Below, piece after piece: positions 20,254-29,439 of a DNA stretch of 64,000 nt; position 1 is the stretch's first letter, and every line of letters starts with the position of its first letter. The notes beneath the pieces were generated by a model that was not told the DNA's origin, did not search any database, and saw only the letters and a program-made list of their open reading frames with translations. Source of the stretch: Myrmaecium sp. VS I D KN 1 (Eukaryota; Ascomycota; Dothideomycetes; Valsariales; Valsariaceae); assembly GCA_019775845.1 (NCBI GenBank), contig JADQAV010000003.1, positions 434,001-498,000 on the forward strand, in the 5' to 3' direction. The translations under genes were made by a program, and so were the position numbers.

Positions 20254-22264
20254 CTATGACGCGAGAGCACGACCGCCCCTCCGGTTGTTCTTGCCCTTGC
20301 TGGGCACGGTGCTCCAGCCGTCGTCTTCGAGAGCCTCGGTGGTCGAGGGCGCAGCAGCGGGAGCTTCTTTGCGTCTCCAAGATCCACCTTCGGCAGGTTT
20401 CGTGGGTTCCTTGGGCTTCACGGCCTTGTCATCAACAATCTCGCCGTTGGCGGGCGCCTTGCCAGCTTCGGTTTCGTTCGTCTCGGCGTTGTCCTCATCT
20501 CGTCGTAAGATTTCGTAACTCTTGCCTTCCTTGGTGCCCTCGTTGGCCTCCGCGGTCTCCTTCGCGTCCTTGGACTCCTTGGCTTCCGGGGCCTCCTTCT
20601 GCTTCTCCTCTTTAGCAGCGGCCTCCTTAGCCCGCTTCTCCTCACGAGCCTTCTCGTCCTGCTCCTTCTTCTGGCGGAGGGCAAGTTGACGCTTCTCCTC
20701 GACCTCGCGCTCTCTAGCGGCAGTGTCAATTGGGCGTGCGGCGCCGAACGGGTTTGACTTGGAACTGTGCGTGGCGGCCACGGGAGACGGCTCCGCCTCG
20801 GAGACGGTACGCTTTTGGAGGTTCAGTCTCGGCCTCTGGGCGGGACCGGTAGGTGCAGCAGCAGGCGAGGAAGGTGTACTGACATCCGGGGTGGATGCGG
20901 GCGACTTCGGAGAGGGGTCAGGCCTCATCTTGGACCTCCATTCGTTGTCCATCTCCGCAGCGGTAGGCTGGCGCTCGACAGCCGGGCGCTCGTGGAACTC
21001 ACGGCGAGGAGGGCGCGAGCCCTCCTGAGAGCCTGCCCAGTTAGGCGAGTTCCTGCGGTCACGAGGCCCTTCGTAAGTAGCGTGAGACCTGCCGCCCTCA
21101 CGGAAGCCTCCAGCAGGAGCTGAAGGAGAAAGCGGGCCTTTCCTCTCCCAATTGCCAAAGTCACGGACCTTGCCATCGCTCTCGAAAGGACGCCTCCTCT
21201 CGGTACGCTCACCACGCTCGCTACCTGCTTCACTGCCGCCAAAACCCCTGTCCGAAGTGCGACGCTGGTTGGGGAGGTCGGGGAGAGGTCCCTTACGGGT
21301 CCAGTCATCGAAGACACGGGTCTCCGGGCGATCCTTGGCTGCGTCAAGTTAGTATATAGGCTGCGCACAGTCCGCGGAAGGATAACTTACGCGGATCGGC
21401 GACACTAATCCGGATATTCCTGCCTTGGAACTGAGTGCCATTCAAGTCAAGAGCCTTCTTCAAGCCGTCAAGAGTACCAAACTCGACGTAACCGAATCCC
21501 TTCGGCTTCCGTTCCATTTTATCCTCCACGATACGTACGCTAGTGACCTCACACCCGGTGAAGAAGTCCTGGATATCGCCTTCGGTAGCATCGAAGGACA
21601 GGTTGCCGAGATGGGCGGTGTAAGGAGGCTTCGTGGGAAGGGGAAGCTGTTCACGGACCGCATAGGGGCGGTCTAAGCCATGTCAGCGAATGCGCTGGAC
21701 GGTATGGTGTGCATCAAAGGCAGGAGATCCTACCACCACCGAAGCTACGTTCGCCGCCAAATCCAGAGGAGGAACCAAATGTACGGGATTCACCGCCGCC
21801 GTATCCAGTGCGGGACGCTGTGATTTCGTCGTCAGTCAGAGGTTATTGCTACATGGCCAAAATTTTCGGGTGGCCTCAGGGCCGTCAGGCGGGCGTACCA
21901 GCTGCACCATCCGTTAGCACCGATTCCGAAGGCGGGAAGGGGAGGGACTTACTGGAAACGGGCATGTCTTCCATCTCGTCGGCCCAGGAGCCCAGCGCTA
22001 CAGTATGTCAGTCACGCACAGAGCAATGGCGGATCGGGCGGGAGTAGCGCATACACTGGTCGCCCAGGAAGTCCCCGAGGGACATCTTCTGGGTCTGCTT
22101 CTTTGCGGGGGCTGCAGCAGGCAAGTGTTAGCAGTCATTCTCGGCGTCGTCATGTTGCACGGCGGGGCGGATGAGCGTGTGTGAAGAGGTGGAACGAATT
22201 GCCAGACAGACGGGGCGGCTCTCCGCACGAACGCACGCACGCACGCACGATATTACATACCCAT
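20254..22264 (-). CDS. TIF3: Translation initiation factor eIF4B (Tif3-like)
   Basis: RNA-binding stimulator of the eIF4A helicase during cap-dependent initiation. Six exons on the minus strand (22261-22264, 22055-22111, 21953-21997, 21734-21817, 21391-21672, 20254-21338) give 518 residues. The N-terminus is MAPAKKQTQKMSLGDFLGDQ then SLGSWADEMEDMPV, typical of fungal eIF4B. One RRM lies at about residues 73-152, with RNP2-like AHLGNL and RNP1-like KGFGYVEF. It is followed by Arg/Gly/Asp repeats of the form DW.RKGPLP and NWERKGPLS. A Lys/Glu-rich coiled segment precedes a conserved end EDDGWSTVPSKGKNNRRGGRA. The start codon sits on a coding exon of only four bases (ATGG), separated by a 149-nt intron that contains a CGCA repeat. 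Confidence 0.93.
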
Positions 22265-22729
22265 GATTGCGAAGGTCAGTCAACGCGCTGAACGTGGTCG
22301 CGCGCTGGCTGTCAAGGAGGAGCTGAGTGGACGAGAGTCGCGCTCAGCGGTGCGGTGCGGGTTGAGTACGTTGGGGAGGAGCAAGTGGTGTCGTGTGGGA
22401 GTGTGGGGGGTTTCCTGTCGACTTTTGCATCACTTTGGGAGGTGCGGGCTGAAATGAAGTTATACGCCTGAAAAATGCCAAGCCTAATCCGGTTAGTCCG
22501 CCCCGAAAAGCTGATCGGACAGGATGGGAATGTTCCATGGGCACGGACTAACTGCTTACGACGCTTAGATTACTGTGTCCAGGCACTTCGCTGTAAGATA
22601 TCGGATGGCAGGCATACCAGCAGTACTCCATATTCAGTATCAAACCACACCTCATCCCTTCAGGGCTCTGTTTGTGAATCCCCTCAATCCCTCCTTTCCG
22701 CTGCTTTCCTCTCATACTCTCCCACGACG
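22265..22729. promoter_or_regulatory. Divergent promoter region, eIF4B / Tim17-like gene
   Basis: About 465 bp between two head-to-head start codons. No TATA box is obvious and no gene is supported inside it. Confidence 0.5.
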
Positions 22730-23727
22730 ATGGCCGGCAACGGTGGCCCTTCGGAGCAAAGGCCACCGACTAGCCCAATTATCGATGAAGCTGATGGTCC
22801 GCAACCTCGCACTCCCAGTCAGATCCTGGTACCAGCCCTTCAAGTAGGAGCACTTTCTGGTGAGTCTCATTAAATTCTATTGTAATTTCACCATGTTACC
22901 ACCATACGTTGCTCTTGATTACGTTCATATGGTCCCCTGAGGTCTTCCATTGCTATTTTCCGATCATGTCATCCTTCTCAAGCTCGTCCAGGTCATGTTA
23001 TTTTTCCTTATTTTTCAGGCATCACACCCTCTCGAAGGGGCCCTATGTATGTCTTCAAATGGGTGGTTATTACACCACTTCCCTTTCCAAACAGCACTGG
23101 TCCTTCAAAAAGGCTGCAGTTTGAATTGTGCGCAGGAGGACGAACTCCTGCAAACAAGCCGCTGCCCTCTCCGGAAACCCCTCCATAGCTAAAACCCCTT
23201 GCCAATCAATCCCTTCTCCCCTCTCTTCTTCTAGAATCAAACAACCACTCACCACTCCCCCAACCAGGAGCAACCGGCCTCCTCTTCGGCGGCGCCGCCG
23301 GCGTCATCCGCTCCAGCTCGCCAGGCATCTTTGCCACCGCCGCTGGGATCCAATGGTTCACCCTCGGAAGCACCTTCTGGTTGGCGCGGTCGTTCGTCCT
23401 GCACGGGAGCGACAGCGGCAGCAGCGTACTCGACGCCTTCCACCGGACCCGCGGGACTCCGCCGTCAGACGACACATCCGGGGACCGCATCCTGGCCAGC
23501 ACGATGGCCGGGGCCATCGCGGGCGGGACCACCGGCGCACTGCTGCGTACGCACATATATCCCCCCCTTGGTCCCCTTCCCTTCCCCCCACCCCGCTCAA
23601 TCCGCTAACCACCACCCCGAAAAACATCAGGAGGCCGCGCACATATCATCCCAGGCATGCTCATGTTCTCGCTCTTCGGCGCGGGGGGGCAGGCGCTGTT
23701 TAACCGGCTTGACCGTCAGCGGCAGCG

Positions 23728-23766
<39 letters not shown>

Positions 23767-23995
23767 ACAGGACGGCGAGCAGAAGTCCCCGGAGAACTGG
23801 GTCCAGCGCCTCAGCCGCAGCAAGCTTAGCCCGATGAAACCCATCTCGGATGCTGAATACCTGCATATGCTGGAGGAGAAGCAGCTCCGCGTTGATGCCG
23901 AGATTGCTTTGATCGACGAGCGTTTGGCGCGTTTGCGGCGGGAGGTGGAGGAGCAGCGGGCGCAGGGGCGCGGGGATGAGGGAGGGTTGCCGTGA
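22730..23995 (+). CDS. Tim17/22/23-like multi-pass membrane protein with polyglutamine tract
   Basis: Exons are 22730-22859, 23268-23546 and 23631-23995 (257 residues, in frame). After a disordered ~35-residue N-terminus come Gly-rich hydrophobic helices: GATGLLFGGAAGV, AAGIQWFTLGSTFWLARS, ASTMAGAIAGGTTGALL then GRAHIIPGMLMFSLFGAGG. The GxxxG packing and the final G...R...IPG.L.FSLFG.GGQ arrangement are those of the Tim17/Tim22/Tim23/Pmp24 superfamily of mitochondrial or peroxisomal inner-membrane proteins. Behind the membrane part lies a run of 14 Gln, then a C-terminal coiled-coil (EEKQLRVDAEIALIDERLA). I do not recognise a named orthologue. The first intron (408 nt) is long for this window and could hide an alternative exon. 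Mitochondrial location is an inference from the fold. Confidence 0.7.
23729..23770 (+). repeat. Coding CAA/CAG repeat (14 Gln)
   Basis: Fourteen consecutive Gln codons, mostly in strict CAG-CAA alternation, inside exon 3 of the Tim17-like gene, between the membrane helices and the C-terminal coil. Hexanucleotide periodicity suggests growth by slippage. Confidence 0.9.
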
Positions 23996-24317
23996 GGAGA
24001 CGAGGTGGGAGAGGCGAAGATGGACTCCGGCTTTCGGCGTTATGGATCCTGGCATCTTTTGGGAAGGCGTTACGGCTTCATCAGTGGGAAAAGGCGTTAT
24101 TATTGTAGCGTTTCGTGATACACTACCATAGCTCATGTGATCTTTTAGCGAAAATCCCCTCTCTATGAGAGATATATTACAAAATTGACGGTCAACGCTC
24201 TAGAAAACTCTATCATACACAATACGCACCGTCTATCAGTGCTTCTCGTGACGTGAAAAAGCGGAAAAGAGAAGAAGAATATACATCAGCTTACATCCAG
24301 GAAGACAAACAGATACA
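23996..24317. other. Convergent 3' flanks
   Basis: About 320 bp between the Tim17-like and DeSI-like genes. AT-rich towards the right; no gene seen. Confidence 0.6.
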
Positions 24318-26189
24318 TCAGCACCCCTCCACCCCTCGGCCCAACAACTCCCTCCCAACGTCCTGAACCACCTCATCGCCATCGACCAACGATTCCTTCG
24401 CCCGCACCGTCCCAGCCGCATCCATAGCCTTGCACAAATCGAACAGCTCGCCATCAGTCGGCGCCAGATGGACGAGGAGGCCGATAGCTAACGTCAAGCC
24501 CTTCACCGCCTCCTTGCTCTCCTGCTCGACCTGCAGCGCCTCTAGCAACGCGGCCAGTAGCTCGACCTGATCGCTTTCCGGCAGGGCCTCGCGGCCCTCC
24601 GCGACGCGGACGCGGTGGTTCGCCATCGCCATGTTGAACGCGAGGCTGGCGGCGGCGACGCGGACGGTGGGGTGGGCGTCGTCGAGCAGGGAGGTGGAGA
24701 GGAGGGTGGTGAGCAGGTTGGCGAACGACTGCTCCTGGAGGATGAACTTGCGGAAGAGGGGGGAGGTGAAGAGGTTGGCGGCCATGTGCAGCGTGACGAT
24801 ACGCAGGTTGTAGGGCGCCGAGTCGAGCTGGTTGACGTGCTGGATGAGGTGGCGGATGGTGGCCGCGTCGTGCTCCTCGGCGAAGAAGCCCGAGACCCGG
24901 GCGTCGATGAGGGCAATCCGGAGAAGGTCGATGGCGGGAAACAGCTGGTCAGGGGGCAGGGTGCTCGTGGAGGATCGGAGAAAGGCGGCGAAAGAGGTGA
25001 GATCAGGGAGCGGAGCTTCCTTAGCGCCCTCACTGTTCACGGCCATGACGAAGTCCTTGACCGCGACCACGAAGGGCTCCTGCCCGGCGTCGCCCATCTT
25101 GGCGAGGAGTTTGTCCAGGGGGGGCAGTTTGCTGTATGTGACCGGCCTCTTACTGGTGCGCAGGAGACTCGAAAGGTCCAGATTCGCATGTGGATGAGGG
25201 ACATAGGCACGTTGGAGCAACAGCTGCACTGTCCCTTTCAGCCGGTTGGGATCCGCCCCGGACCATTCTTCCTCCTTTTGGCCCTTCAAGAAAGCAATAA
25301 ATGTCGGTGTGGCAGTGATATTATACTTCTTGGCGACGTCGTATGCAGCGTTGATGTCCACTTTCATAAGCACCGCTTGGCTTCCAGCGTTGGCAGCAAG
25401 CTCGTCATAGGCAGGATAACATATCTTGCACGGCGCGCAGATCGAACTGGTAAAAAAGATGACGGCTACCTTATCGGATGCTGAAACCAGAAGTCTCTCC
25501 ACCTCTTCGACTCTTGTCACGTCGTGGACCTTCCCTTCCACGCCGTTCGCGGCAGTCTGGACCTGTCTCACTTTACCGTTGCCATTCGCGACTGGTGCAG
25601 CAGTCTGGGAGGGCGGAGTGTATTCAGGTGGAACCTGTGCCTGGGTAACAGATCTGAGCGCACTGTCAAGCTGAGGCCGGAGCATTTGCCCGAACGGCGT
25701 GTTCAGAACGGTTTGTGGCAGGGAGGTGATGTGGTCCGGGATACCACGTCCAACCAGAAACATCGCGAAGTCGTTCGAAAAGTTGTTGCAGTTGTGCATG
25801 AAGAGGTCATAGGACTCTGGCGTGTATATCTTCTTCAGCGACTCCAGATACTCCATGATCGCATCCATGGGTAGATCCGTCTTGCCAAGCGGAATGATTT
25901 CCATGGGAGCTCCATGATGTGTAGATCCCGGGTAGGATCGTTGTACTCCTGCGCCGTAGAAGTACTCGACTCCTCCGAAGACGATCGAGGTGTGGTAGAC
26001 GGCGTCGATCTGTATGCCGAGGAATTGTCTTGAGAATTGTCGAGCGAGACCCTACTTTGAACGTAGTGGTGATTAGTATAGCCTTGTGGTGATTGGTGAG
26101 CGGCGACGGTGAGCGGCGACGGTGAGCGGCGACGGTGAGAAGGGGAGCGGTACCTTGGAGAGATCGTAGACGTAGAGTTCCACGTCCAT
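24318..26189 (-). CDS. DeSI/PPPDE peptidase - thioredoxin - PUL three-domain protein
   Basis: Two exons (26154-26189 and 24318-26051) encode 589 residues. Residues 1-130 form a PPPDE (DeSI) thiol isopeptidase domain: MDVELYVYDLS, catalytic His32 in AVYHTSIVFGG, the YFYG motif, and catalytic Cys100 in MHNCNNFSND. After a Pro/Gln linker, a thioredoxin domain (about 190-300) has VIFFTSSICAPCKIC with the CxxC pair Cys217/Cys220 and the cis-proline loop ITATPTFIAF. The C-terminal ~250 residues are an all-helical PUL domain (FPAIDLLRIALID, LAFNMAMANHR), the Cdc48/p97-binding module of Doa1/PLAA. DeSI enzymes remove SUMO or ubiquitin. The combination suggests a Cdc48-linked deconjugase or redox-regulated factor, which is inference. 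All catalytic residues are intact. The single intron contains a 13-bp minisatellite. Confidence 0.9.
26095..26139. repeat. 13-bp minisatellite GGTGAGCGGCGAC
   Basis: Three perfect copies plus a 6-bp partial copy, entirely inside the 102-nt intron (26052-26153) of the minus-strand DeSI-like gene, filling nearly half of it. Confidence 0.9.
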
Positions 26190-26710
26190 TATGATAGGTG
26201 GTTGGTGACAGCGGCGGATGGTTCGAGGAAGACAGGTGAGTAGGAGCAAGTGCGACTCCGTACAAGTTTTTAATTATCCTCCACCGGCTGCAGGCATCTT
26301 CACTGACGACGCCTGGACGCCTCATGCTGCCGGCCTGGGGGCTTCCATCATTTTCTTATCTTATCCATGCCCGGCTCCGCCGTCGTTGCGGGGGACTAGA
26401 GCGCTTCGAGGAAGGTGCCGTCGCTAAGGATTGCAACGAGATCGCCGCCGCCAAGGCGAAAGGGGCTCCCTTTAAGGTTATCCACCCCATCACTTCTTAT
26501 CCGTCCCGTATTCACCACCTGTCCCTTTTTTCCAATGCGCTGAACGGGTCAACGGCTCTGTTTTTTTCCTTCGTGTCTCTCGCTCGCTGATGTCGCGTAG
26601 GTCCTCGCGGTGAACCCCCCTACATTGGTCGCTGGCAGCATGGACTGACACACTCCCAGGTTGATTCTCAGTCGTCGCCTCCCCATTCCTTCCTTCCCCG
26701 TCTTTCCCGC
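26190..26710. promoter_or_regulatory. Divergent promoter region, DeSI-like / GDA1
   Basis: About 520 bp between two head-to-head genes. The right part is the CT-rich leader of GDA1. No gene is supported here. Confidence 0.5.
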
Positions 26711-28488
26711 ATGTCCAGTGGTGTAGACGTCCGTCGGCGCCCTGATCTCTGGTCCTACTTCAGTTTCAGCTCCGGCCCCCGACGCAGGACTTCCGTCTCG
26801 CTTCCTGTGCAGAACGGCGCGCCGAAGGATCTTCACGAAAAGCCTGATCGGCACCACGACTACACAAGGCCATCCGGATCATCCAACTTCATGAACGACA
26901 TCAAGTCCACTATGAATCAGGGGCAGAGGTCGCGGCTGATCAAGGCGGGAGGTTTGCTATTCTTCATCTTGACTCTCTTCTACTTCCTCGCCGGTAGCAG
27001 AGGGTCTGCAGGAGGAGACGTGGCATCTGATCCCTCCGTTGCCACCGACCGGTGTACCAGATCATATGCGCCTAACAAGCCGTTGATTCAATATGCTCTC
27101 ATGATTGATGCCGGTAGCACTGGATCTCGTATCCACGTGTACCGCTTCAACAACTGCGGCCCTACGCCCGAGCTTGAGGATGAGGTGTTCAAGATGACGG
27201 AGCCTCGCGAGGGTGGCTCTGGCCTTAGCTCATACAAGGAGGATGCGGAAGGCGCCGCGAAGAGTCTGGACGTGCTCCTCGACGTGGCGATGAAGACCGT
27301 GCCGGACAAACTCAAGGGATGCACACCGGTCGCTGTCAAGGCCACGGCCGGTCTCCGCAAACTGGGAGAGGAAATGAGCAACAAGATTCTCAAAGCTGTC
27401 AGGAATCGGCTGGAGACACAATATCCCTTCCCCGTTGTTGCGGAAGAGAAGGGAGGCGTCGAGGTCATGGATGGCAAAGACGAGGGTGTCTACGCCTGGA
27501 TTACTGCCAACTATCTCCTCGGCAAGATCGGTGGCCCCGACAAGACGCCTACCGCTGCCGTCTTCGATCTAGGTGGAGGCTCTACTCAGATTGTTTTCCA
27601 ACCGACTTTCAAAGACGCACCCTATGGCGGCATGCCCGAGAAGCTTGCCGAGGGCGATCACAAGTACGAGCTCAGTTTCGGTGGTCGTGACTTCGAACTT
27701 TACCAACACTCTTATCTCGGCTATGGCTTGATGGAGGCTCGCAATAATCTGAACAAGCTTGTCCTCAACTCCTTGTATGAGACACACAAGGGTGATTCGT
27801 CTTGGCTCTCCAAGGACGTCATGAACCCTTGCTTCACTGCCGGCATGCGCGAGAAGAAACTCGTCAAGGTCGAGATGGGCTCCAACCATCCACTTGGCGA
27901 GGTTGTTCACGTCAACATGACTGGCCCGGCCGAGGGCTCTCCTACTCAGTGCCGCGGTCTCCTCGAGAAGACTCTCGAGAAGGATGCCGAGTGCAAGCTT
28001 CAGCCCTGCGCTTTCAAGGGTGTCCATCAGCCTTCTTTGGAGAAAACTTTCTCCAGGGAGGATGTGTATCTGTTCTCTTATTTCTATGACCGCATCCAGC
28101 CTTTGGGATTCCCGGAGTCCTTCACTTTGGATGAGCTCAAGGACCTCGCCCACCGTGTGTGCTTAGGTGAGAGCGCTTGGGACGTGTTCGAAGGCATCAA
28201 GGTTGGTGAGAACAGTGCGTTGGAGGAGCTTCGGGATCGCCCCATGCACTGCTTGGATCTGAACTTCATGCTGGCGTTGTTGCACACGGGTTACGAGATG
28301 CCCTTGACCAGGGAGGTCAAGATTGCTAAGAAGATCAAGGGTAATGAACTGGGCTGGTGTCTGGGTGCCAGGTAAGATCCCGCTCCATTCCTCTGCTGTT
28401 TTAATCTCGTACTAATATCCGTCATAGTCTGCCGCTTCTGAGCCAGGAGTCCGGATGGCAATGCAAGATCCATGAGGTGACGAACTAG
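26711..28488 (+). CDS. GDA1: Golgi guanosine-diphosphatase (apyrase family)
   Basis: Type II Golgi membrane enzyme that hydrolyses GDP to GMP after mannosyl transfer, letting GMP exchange for GDP-mannose. Exons 26711-28371 and 28428-28488 give 573 residues. A basic cytosolic tail (~75 residues) precedes one signal-anchor (about 79-95, GLLFFILTLFYFLAG), then a Ser/Gly stem and the lumenal GDA1/CD39 catalytic domain. Apyrase regions visible are ACR1 IDAGSTGSRIHVYRF (about 132-146), ACR2 KATAGLR, ACR3 DEGVYAWITANYLLG, ACR4 FDLGGGSTQIVF, and a C-terminal LGWCLGASLP (ACR5 region). The last 61-nt exon completes ACR5 and the end LSQESGWQCKIHEVTN. One N-glycosylation sequon (NMT) is visible. Identification is firm. 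Confidence 0.96.
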
Positions 28489-29439
28489 AACAAAACTACG
28501 CGGGACAACTGCATATCGTCGGAGTTTAGGCATGTTTGATTTAGTAGTCTGTGGGCATATGTACCTCTCTTTAATACAACGTACCGTTTCGATTCCACTT
28601 TACACGAACGAACAATTTAGGCCCCGGTGAGAACATTCCCAAACCTGAGCGAGAGCGCTCACTGCCAGAGACGTACCTTACTGAACTCCCAACTGTTCAC
28701 ACAGACGATAGTCCTTGGTTCCTTTTTCATCTCCCTCTGCTTTGTAAACGGTTGACAATTATCCCCCTGCGTGCGACGGCCACAAGGAGAAGAACAGTAG
28801 AGCGTGAAGAGGACGCTAAGACTCACCACTCACACAAGGGACAAGAGACGGTTGCTTCACGTATACAGGTAGGTGGCTGTACCTTGCGAGGTCTGAAGTA
28901 GCCAGTGAGAGATGTTTTTTGCCTCAGGTATCGGATGCTATGCTTGGTGTTGGTAGATAGGAGAGGCGGGAAATCTGAGGCTGCTATTGTAGCCTGAGAA
29001 CCCTGTTTGCGAGCCGTGCTTGGCGCTGCAGGACCCTGAAACGTGACGTGGGGCATCGTGCCTTGTACACATCTTCTGCCTCGCGGGGGTTCTTACTTTT
29101 CTGTTTCTTCCTTTCCACATCGAGATCTTCCAATCCCTCTTTTTCATGCTCAAGAGGGATTCCGAAGGGCATCCAGTGCTCTGCTCAAGTGATCTCGATT
29201 TCGGTTCTTCCCTTTGCTCTCACGTCTCTCACATCATCCTACCATTGTGTTGGTTCATGACCTGACGTCTACGTCTCGGCCACACACCTCGTCACAACGG
29301 ACGCTTTCAGCATTGTGCCTTCAGGGATACCCAGCTATTGAACTTCTTTGCCGTTGCACTCTTCACATTCTCTTTCAATTTCCTTGACGTCTCACTTTCA
29401 CATCCTGCTTCACACCAACGTTGCACGACGATCGTCACA
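28489..29439. other. Intergenic, GDA1 3' flank and F-box gene leader
   Basis: About 950 bp. No gene is supported. The last ~200 bp are a CT-rich leader; the frame of the downstream gene stays open into it, but no further ATG occurs in that frame. Confidence 0.6.
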
